Assembly (NCBI RefSeq): GCF_002918555.1
Contig: NZ_PQMB01000002.1
Span: 969,169 to 1,033,168 of the forward strand
Source: Citrobacter amalonaticus
GTDB taxonomy: Bacteria > Pseudomonadota > Gammaproteobacteria > Enterobacterales > Enterobacteriaceae
Reading direction: 5' to 3'
Length of the DNA: 64,000 nt
The translations under genes and the position numbers were made by a program. Every line of letters begins with the position of its first letter. Positions within the stretch are counted from its first letter, which is position 1. This document shows, piece by piece, positions 58,358 to 64,000 of the stretch. A model generated the notes under the pieces. That model saw only the letters and a list, made by a program, of their open reading frames with translations. It was not told the origin of the DNA and searched no databases.

Positions 58358-59431
58358 TCAGGACGCCGAAACGGATGCGCAATTTTCAGCAAGTTCCGAC
58401 AGTAACTGTTCTGTTTGTTGCCATGAAAGGCATTCATCGGTAATTGACTGTCCATACACGACAGGATGTTTATCAGATTGTTTTCCACCGACCAAAAAAC
58501 TTTCCAGCATGATCCCTGCAACATAGCCCGGAAACATTTTACGCTGGTTAATCACATCGTGTGCAACGTGGATCTGACGCCTGGCAACTTTGCCGCTATT
58601 CCCGTGACTACAGTCAACAATAAGCCGATGGTGAACTCCCGCTTTATGCATTTGCTGCGAAACATGAATAATTTCATTCAGGCCATAATTGGGTTGCTTA
58701 CCGCCACGCAAAATTAAATGACCATGTGGATTGCCCTCGGTCAATACAGCAGAAACGGGAACAGTTTCATTTGTCACATACAATAAGTGACGATCGCGCG
58801 CAGCGATAATCGCGTCGATAGCTAAGCTGACATTGCCATCGGTGCTGTTTTTGAATCCCACCGGGCAATGCAATCCAGATGCCATCTGGCGGTGAGGTTG
58901 CGATTCGGTTGTACGAGCACCAATGGCCCCCCAACAAATTAAGTCTGCCATATAGGGTGCAAGAAAAGGATCGAGAAACTCTGTCGCGGTGGGAACGCCT
59001 GACGCGATTATCGATGCTAAGCAGCTCCGGGTACATCTGACGCCTTTCGCCACATCATGACTACCGTCAAGATCGGGATCGACCATCAACCCTTTCCATC
59101 CCTGCCGGGTTCGGGGTTTCTCAAAATAGGTTCGCATAACAATATGCATTTGCGCGTGATATTTGCGATGCAGTTCAGATAACCGCTCAGCATACTCAAT
59201 CCCGGCCCGGACATCATGAATGGAGCAGGGTCCAACGATGACCAGCAAACGCGGATCTTTCCCTTGCAGGATGTTCGCAATCACTTCTCGCTGTAATGAG
59301 ATCCAGCTTATTGTTTTTTCAGGAACGGCCATTTCCTGACGTAGCGCCATCGCCCCAGGCAAACAGGCAAGAGTATGCCCGCGATAAATGCGTCTACTCT
59401 CAGACTGAGCTTTACTCCCTGAAAATTCCAT
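58358..59431 (-). CDS. DAHP synthase (class I, AroF/AroG/AroH type)
   Basis: 357 residues, makes 3-deoxy-D-arabino-heptulosonate 7-phosphate, the first step to chorismate and DHB. Active-site motifs GPCSIHD, RTYFEKPRT, GARTTESQ and GFKNSTDG are intact. Two positions that control feedback inhibition in E. coli AroG differ: Pro150 is Ala (FLAPY) and Ser180 is His (SGLHCP). The N-terminal segment that helps bind the effector is also unlike AroG. A Fur box lies upstream. A dedicated, iron-regulated and possibly deregulated copy would raise chorismate supply for the siderophore. Confidence 0.9.
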   Translation of the reverse strand: MEFSGSKAQSESRRIYRGHTLACLPGAMALRQEMAVPEKTISWISLQREVIANILQGKDPRLLVIVGPCSIHDVRAGIEYAERLSELHRKYHAQMHIVMRTYFEKPRTRQGWKGLMVDPDLDGSHDVAKGVRCTRSCLASIIASGVPTATEFLDPFLAPYMADLICWGAIGARTTESQPHRQMASGLHCPVGFKNSTDGNVSLAIDAIIAARDRHLLYVTNETVPVSAVLTEGNPHGHLILRGGKQPNYGLNEIIHVSQQMHKAGVHHRLIVDCSHGNSGKVARRQIHVAHDVINQRKMFPGYVAGIMLESFLVGGKQSDKHPVVYGQSITDECLSWQQTEQLLSELAENCASVSAS

Positions 59432-59470
59432 TTTTTAACCTTCAGTTTCAAAAGAGCCAGAATAGTTGAT

Positions 59471-59489
59471 GCAAATAATAATCATTTAC
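59471..59489. promoter_or_regulatory. Fur box upstream of the DAHP synthase-VibH operon
   Basis: GCAAATAATAATCATTTAC matches 14 of 19 bases of the Fur consensus and lies 40 bases before the DAHP synthase ATG. The region 59432-59652 holds this promoter and nothing else I can identify. Confidence 0.75.
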
Positions 59490-59652
59490 ATATCAAATGT
59501 ACAACATACATTGAGCATAAATATCTCTGCAGGGTGAATCATCAGTCGCTAACTCATTATTTATAATGAAAAAATCACAAAGACATCCATTGGAACACCT
59601 GTGATGGATTTATTTATTGTTAGTGAATTGATGTAAATGAATGTTTTTGAGG

Positions 59653-59696
59653 TGGTGCGCCCTGCAGGATTCGAACCTGCGACCCACGGCTTAGAA
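59653..59696. repeat. Distal attachment-site repeat (3' half of tRNA-Arg)
   Basis: 44 bases identical to 63645-63688, which is the 3' half of argU from the anticodon loop to CCA. A partial tRNA duplicate 4 kb from the intact gene is the scar of integration at argU; this is the att site distal to the tRNA. Confidence 0.92.
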
Positions 59697-59780
59697 ATTA
59701 CTGGAACTAGCTTCTGAGTCAATAAGTTACCCCGCCATCACTGCGCTCACGCGTCCCGTCTTCGAAAAACATGCAAAGCC

Positions 59781-60050
59781 TTACAAACCGATGCAAAGCT
59801 TTGTGTGTCCCACTTCTGTCTCACACCGGACAATAATCAAACTCAGTTGAGCGTAGATCTTATCAATCTCTTCAAATGCTTTATTGGTCGGATTGAGTTC
59901 GGCAATTCTTGACTGAATGTCAGGTTTTGACATGTTTTCGGACGCAGTACGGTTAGCTGTCTTTGCGCTGTACCCCGCCCGAATAGCCGCTTGTGTGGCG
60001 TTTAAATCGATGAGGTGACAGAACATTTCTTGCTTGTCGGTGAGTACCAT
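59781..60050 (-). pseudogene. Phage terminase small subunit, N-terminal remnant
   Basis: 89 residues; the first 52 (LTDKQEMFC, LIDLNATQAAIRAGYSAKTA, SKPDIQSRIAEL) are the DNA-binding N-terminus of small terminase subunits, normally about 150-180 residues. The C-terminal 30 residues are unrelated, reading into element sequence near the att repeat. Truncated and probably non-functional. Confidence 0.75.
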
Positions 60051-60074
60051 AAGTTCACTTCTTCAGGATGCATA

Positions 60075-60302
60075 ATGGAAAATTCAAGCGACTTGAATGC
60101 AGTTTTAAACCAACTACTAAACGATGATAAAGCTTTGCGCTTATTGCTACTTGCTTTATGACGCGAGAAAAGCGTTGCAACTCTTAATATGTTCGTTACT
60201 GAAACAGAAATCCGTACCAACCCTGGCGTAAATAATGCCCAGAATCCAGAATCTCGATCAGCCATACAAAAAGCTGGTGAAACAACAAAAGGGATTTTGT
60301 AG
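60075..60302 (+). pseudogene. Possible small gene interrupted by a TGA
   Basis: From the ATG at 60075 (AGGA upstream) the frame reads MENSSDLNAVLNQLLNDD, meets TGA at 60159-60161, and continues in the same frame with ETEIRTNPGVNNAQNPES to a TAG at 60300. Composition is protein-like on both sides of the stop. No family recognised. Confidence 0.3.
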
Positions 60303-60431
60303 ACAATGATTGCAGAAAAAAGTGCAAGCTTGTAAAGCTAGTGGCGCCCAGCCTTAAGCCAGGCGCCGTATTCATTCTAATTTATTGCTTCTTCTGGCTG
60401 TTCGGTCTGCTCATCGGCTACTGGCTTGGAC

Positions 60432-60941
60432 TTAAAAATAATCGTTTAACTCAGGTGGAAAAACATACAACTCCTGCACTTTCACGAGAATCTCATCCCT
60501 TGTTGTCTCCCCGTTTTCATATTTATCGAACATCTCAATTAGTTCCATATAGGGCTTAGCATATTTTTTTAAAATCTTACGCCTTAATCGAGGCTTTTGC
60601 TCTAACGCAACAAGAAGAGACGACCAGCATGCAACCGAAGCATCTATGCGAATATGGAGGTCTTTTTTATGAAATTCAAAATAAAGATCTGCTCTCTGCT
60701 CAGTTACGGTTCCAAAGGAAGAGGTTAATCTCATAATGAGATTAATTATCGACCTTTTCCATTCTCGTTTTGCTGTTTCAATAGCTTCATCTCTCCATGT
60801 TCGCAAAGCGAAGAATGCTACTACGACTGTAATTAAACTAATGAATGCGGCGCTAGCTGAAACTATTACAGACCAGTACGCCCATCTTGCTGATTCAAAC
60901 GCAGCTAACATTGAACCTGCTGCAATTGGGTCTATTTCCAT
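60432..60941 (-). CDS. Hypothetical membrane-anchored protein of the argU element
   Basis: 169 residues. One hydrophobic segment at about residues 20-46 (SVIVSASAAFISLITVVVAF) is followed by a charged cytoplasmic part (RTWRDEAIETAKREWKR) and a helical C-terminus. Small anchored proteins of this form are common cargo in prophages; no function is known to me. Confidence 0.65.
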   Translation of the reverse strand: MEIDPIAAGSMLAAFESARWAYWSVIVSASAAFISLITVVVAFFALRTWRDEAIETAKREWKRSIINLIMRLTSSFGTVTEQRADLYFEFHKKDLHIRIDASVACWSSLLVALEQKPRLRRKILKKYAKPYMELIEMFDKYENGETTRDEILVKVQELYVFPPELNDYF

Positions 60942-61084
60942 GTTTTCACTTTGCTAGTCAAAAAAATATACGGGGAAACATTATCTCAAGGACACATACT
61001 GTATTTCCAGAATTATTTGAATTTTATTTCAGGGCTTCTAATGCCCGCCTTATCTAGGTTGTACTGTACAGTCCGGCGAAAATC

Positions 61085-61441
61085 ATGAAGCTGTACAGCC
61101 GGAGAATGCAGATTGAACAGAATTTCCGCGATGAGAAAAGTGAAAGGTTTGGTTTTGGTCTTCGCGCCAGCCACAGTAATACTGAAGGGCGGATACTGGT
61201 GCTGAGTCTGCTTGCCACACTGGCGACGGTTGTGCTGTGGTTAATTGGCTATCATGCTGAAAATAAAGGATTACATCTGAGATATCAGGCTAACAGTATT
61301 AAATCAAGGCGGGTTCTTTCATTTCTGACATTAGCAGAGAATATCCTGCGACACTCTCCGCTAATTTTAACAAGAACGGTACTGAATACCGTTCTTGACC
61401 ACCTCACCAGAGCCTACCAAAGTATGGTACTGGTTTATTAG
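61085..61441 (+). pseudogene. IS4-family (IS10-like) transposase, C-terminal remnant
   Basis: 118 residues equal to the end of an IS10-type transposase: LYSRRMQIEQNFRDEKSERF contains the Y-(2)-R-(3)-E-(6)-K signature with the third catalytic Glu, and YQANSIKSRRVLSFLTL follows. The first 280 or so residues are missing. The right terminal repeat survives at 61449-61467. Confidence 0.85.
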
Positions 61442-61448
61442 CGCTGAG

Positions 61449-61467
61449 TTTTGTGGGGATCTCTCAG
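61449..61467 (+). mobile_element. Right inverted repeat of an IS10-like element
   Basis: TTTTGTGGGGATCTCTCAG; the last 13 bases equal the IS10 terminus. It lies just after the transposase stop. No left end was found upstream. Confidence 0.7.
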
Positions 61468-61487
61468 CACCTGAGTGGGCGATCTTT

Positions 61488-62381
61488 TTATTCTGCCGAT
61501 GGCACCTTGCTTATTACTGGATTGTATGAAAATTCAACACGCAAACCATCTTTATTATCTGAAAAAATTATTATTGAGGACACTCCAAGGTTTTCATCGC
61601 CAAGCCAAATAGCGACGCCATTATGAACCTTAACCTTTGATCCTAGCGATTTGTTTATATCGTCAACAATCTCATTCAACCTCTTTTTATCATTTTTAGT
61701 TTTTATAGAAACAAACGAAATCATGCCCTCATAAGTACAAATTTTCGCTGGGGCAATCCAGCCTTTGATTAGTTCAATGCTATCGTCAAAACACTTTAAT
61801 CTATTATTTTTATTAGATAATTTTTTACCAGTAAGGTCCATCTTTTCCCTCAGATTTATCCCTCCGATTTCTGAAAGATAGGGCTTATCGTCAGCAACGC
61901 CATGCCATTTCAGACCAGAAGGAGAAAATTTAAATTGAGAGCGTCCTTCTCTATATACGGGAATTTCAATTATTACCCTCTTTGATAATCTTAACTTCTC
62001 CACAAAGCCGGCAGCATTAAAGACAGCTAGCATACTATAAGAGTCTCCAACAATTTCGGCTGTTAAATCCTCAATACTTCCGTCATCAAATCTAGCCTTA
62101 ACCTCACAGTTCTCACCTATTTGACAAGATATTTGCCCTTTAGATAGTGTAAGTGCGGCCGTATTTGATATTTCCCCATCATTACTAACCAGAAGTATAT
62201 CAAGAGATGCACCACCATCATATGGCGCTGAGTATTGATTTTTATTTTCTGATTGCAATGTAGAAGTATATGTAATGCTGTCCCTCATCTCATCCCGCAC
62301 TTCTCCATATCGCCAGTCATTAGCATATAGCTGACCTGTCGACACAACGAGCATTGCAGCAGCAGTAAGAATCCTTTTCAC
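61488..62381 (-). CDS. Hypothetical exported protein
   Basis: 297 residues from a GTG at 62381; the longer frame to 62501 has an improbable Cys-rich N-terminus and runs into the KilA-N remnant. Signal peptide MKRILTAAAMLVVSTGQLYA with cleavage after LYA. The body has an all-beta-like segment (ALTLSKGQISCQ, EVKARFDDGS) typical of small exported proteins in phage and secretion-associated loci. Function unknown. Intact and likely expressed cargo of the element. Confidence 0.7.
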   Translation of the reverse strand: MKRILTAAAMLVVSTGQLYANDWRYGEVRDEMRDSITYTSTLQSENKNQYSAPYDGGASLDILLVSNDGEISNTAALTLSKGQISCQIGENCEVKARFDDGSIEDLTAEIVGDSYSMLAVFNAAGFVEKLRLSKRVIIEIPVYREGRSQFKFSPSGLKWHGVADDKPYLSEIGGINLREKMDLTGKKLSNKNNRLKCFDDSIELIKGWIAPAKICTYEGMISFVSIKTKNDKKRLNEIVDDINKSLGSKVKVHNGVAIWLGDENLGVSSIIIFSDNKDGLRVEFSYNPVISKVPSAE

Positions 62382-62463
62382 ATTCCTATCCCCATCATTA
62401 ACATTTGCACACAGGTTAGCACAGTGACAGTGAGAGACAATGTGGGCATCCTTGCCGCACTGG

Positions 62464-62886
62464 TTAAGCCTCAAAGCCTGGCAAATACATTTGTACTTCA
62501 TCAGCGACCCGGTCTTTCGCGGTGTGGAGTAGCTGTTTGCGACCGCCTCGCCCCCACCGGGCCATCTGGCTGGCGCACTGACTGATCGCCTTAGTTTCGC
62601 TGTTGATCACGTGGTCGATTTTGTTCAGGCAGGACATAGCGCTGATACCAAGGCGCACTACAGTTCTGAAAACTTCATAAACTTCGATCTCAAACTCTGG
62701 TTTTATCCATACTGCGTAGCGGATGGCCAGCAATTCAACGCCCCAGGCACCAGTTTCTTCGCCACCCTTTGTAACCCTAAGTGGTTGATTTGTTTCCTAA
62801 GCACTTTTTAGTGCTTTGGCTTTGAGGGCTTTCACGAAACGTTTTATTTGAGCGCTGCGGAGGAACACGCTGGGTCTTTGAGACTC
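62464..62886 (-). pseudogene. KilA-N domain protein, interrupted
   Basis: On the minus strand the frame reads RSAQIKRFVKALKAKALKSA, a TAG at 62797-62799, then VTKGGEETGAWGVELLAIRY and AVWIKPEFEIEVYEVFRTVV, the core of a KilA-N domain, and ends with KDRVADEVQMYLPGFEA. KilA-N proteins are phage DNA-binding or antirepressor proteins. The N-terminus is missing and the domain is cut by the stop. Confidence 0.7.
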
Positions 62887-62939
62887 GGTAGCCAGGCGAC
62901 TAAGAGCCAGCATCTGTCATTTATGCGGTCTCTTCTAAA

Positions 62940-63629
62940 GGAGCAACTGATGACTGGGGATGGATAAAGTCGGCACCGGCAATCAAAACCAGAAAGCCGG
63001 TTAGTAAAAGAATCAGGTGGCTGACAAAGGATGAGGCTGAACGACTGATTGAATGTATGCCTGATAGCATTAAGCCTGTGGTTATATTTGCACTGGCTAC
63101 TGGCCTGCGCCGCTCCAACATCATTGATCTGGAGTGGCAGCAGGTCGATATGCAGAGAAAGGTTGCATGGGTAAATCCGGAGAACGCGAAGGCGGGCAAG
63201 GCTATCGGCGTGGATCTGAATGATACCGCATGCAGGGTGTTAAGGGATCAGATAGGGAGGAGTTCTCGATGGGTCTTTGCACACACCAAGGCCGCCACTC
63301 GTCCAGACGGAACGTTGACACCAGCGGTGAGAAAAATGCGTGTCGATGACAACAGCGCATGGAAGATTGGGCTGGAGAAAGCCGGCATTGATGATTTCAG
63401 GTTCCACGACCTGAGACATACCTGGGCAAGTTGGTTAATTCAGTCCGGAGTTCCGTTATCTGTTCTTCAGGAAATGGGCGAATGGGAAAGCATCGAAATG
63501 GTGCGTCGATATGCTCACCTGGCACCGAACCATTTAACTGAACATGCGAAGCAAATTGACTCTATTTTTGAGATTGATGTCCCAAATATGTCCCATCAAG
63601 GAAATAAGGAGGAAGTGAAAGAGGCGTAA
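62940..63629 (+). pseudogene. Tyrosine integrase, N-terminally truncated
   Basis: The frame is open from about 62940 ([17 protein letters not shown]) to the stop at 63629, about 229 residues against a usual 330-400. The catalytic domain is complete: Arg in [14 protein letters not shown], His-x-x-Arg in [12 protein letters not shown], and Tyr in MVRRYAHL. The arm-binding and part of the core-binding domains are absent, so it is probably inactive. It lies 15 bases from argU, its attachment gene. Confidence 0.85.
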
Positions 63630-63644
63630 GTTATTGATTCATAA

Positions 63645-63721
<77 letters not shown>

Positions 63722-63760
63722 ATTGAAAAGTGATGGCTTTCATGCGGATGAAACGCGTGA

Positions 63761-63788
63761 ATTATACGGTCAGTCCCTGATGAGTCAA
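63761..63788 (-). promoter_or_regulatory. argU promoter
   Basis: On the minus strand TTGACT (63788-63783) and TATAAT (63766-63761) are separated by 16 bases, about 40 bases before the tRNA. The final stretch 63789-64000 holds no gene that I can identify. Confidence 0.8.
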
Positions 63789-64000
63789 TGGCTTTTATTC
63801 TGGTTGCTGACGAAGTGTTCAAATATGCTGTTTTTATGAACGACAGCGAAAAAAACTAAAAAATTTCTGCCAGTAAAAACACGTTAAACCGGCCTCCGCT
63901 ACGGGTAAAACAGAAACGACACCTGACAGCGCGCTCCACTTCTGACAAAATAGTCACATCCCCTTTGACTTGAAGTAACAGATGGAATCCTCTCTCTGAT

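Noticed and set aside
58264-58524. Minus-strand frame overlapping the 3' end of the DAHP synthase
   Set aside because: It is out of frame with the well-conserved DAHP synthase and has no recognisable content.
60002-60265. Minus-strand frame of 87 residues
   Set aside because: It overlaps the terminase remnant in another frame and is antisense to a more protein-like reading; no family or ribosome site.
60341-60559. Plus-strand frame with a hydrophobic N-terminus (ILIYCFFWLFGLLIGYWLGL)
   Set aside because: Its second half is antisense to the better-supported gene at 60432-60941. The first part could be a fragment of a membrane protein, but nothing further supports it.

Overview
The window is a chromosomal segment of an enterobacterium close to Citrobacter, Enterobacter or Klebsiella. 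The backbone genes fepA, entD, ybdK, ybdJ, ybdF, nfsB, ybdG, pheP, cusABFCRS and argU are all in their E. coli-like neighbourhood. A ramR-romA-ramA locus, absent from E. coli, lies between ybdJ and ybdF. Gene density and codon use look native in most of the window. The stretches at about 30-34 kb and 59.7-63.6 kb are visibly AT-richer and carry broken genes.

Layout. (1) 1-1.6 kb: the 3' end of fepA and entD, the edge of the enterobactin locus. (2) 1.6-12.9 kb: a catabolic cluster between entD and the bet genes. It has a split transketolase on the minus strand, a SorC-type regulator, an FGGY sugar kinase, an RbsBAC-like ABC importer with a DUF2291 lipoprotein, and two short-chain dehydrogenases. 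A 12-bp palindrome occurs in both control regions and is the likely operator. (3) 12.9-18.9 kb: betT divergent from betIBA (choline uptake and oxidation to glycine betaine). (4) 18.9-27.4 kb: GNAT, ybdK, ybdJ, ramA-romA divergent from ramR, ybdF, nfsB, ybdG, pheP. (5) 27.8-34.4 kb: an accessory zone with a J-domain coiled-coil protein, three GNATs, an HSL-type esterase, a possible PD-(D/E)XK protein, two or three pseudogenes and a repeated intergenic motif. (6) 34.3-42.9 kb: the complete Cus copper/silver efflux system.

(7) 42.9-59.4 kb is the most interesting region: a Fur-controlled catechol siderophore cluster built like vibriobactin synthetase. A free-standing condensation protein (VibH type) and the domains of VibF (Cy-Cy-A-C-PCP-C) are present. 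The VibF-like part is split into two proteins from two operons: Cy-Cy-A with a degenerate carrier domain, and C-PCP-C with an intact one. A TonB receptor, a periplasmic binding protein, two FecCD permeases, a beta-propeller protein and a dedicated DAHP synthase complete it. No 2,3-dihydroxybenzoate (DHB) genes, DHB-activating enzyme, carrier-protein activating enzyme, transporter ATPase or exporter lie inside the cluster. These would have to come from the enterobactin locus, whose edge (fepA, entD) is at the left of the window. The logic matches the published serratiochelin and vibriobactin systems; the product here is not determined by the sequence.

(8) 59.65-63.72 kb: a decayed integrative element in argU. 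It is bounded by a 44-bp direct repeat of the tRNA 3' half and contains an N-terminally truncated tyrosine integrase, remnants of KilA-N, terminase and IS10-type transposase genes, and two hypothetical proteins.
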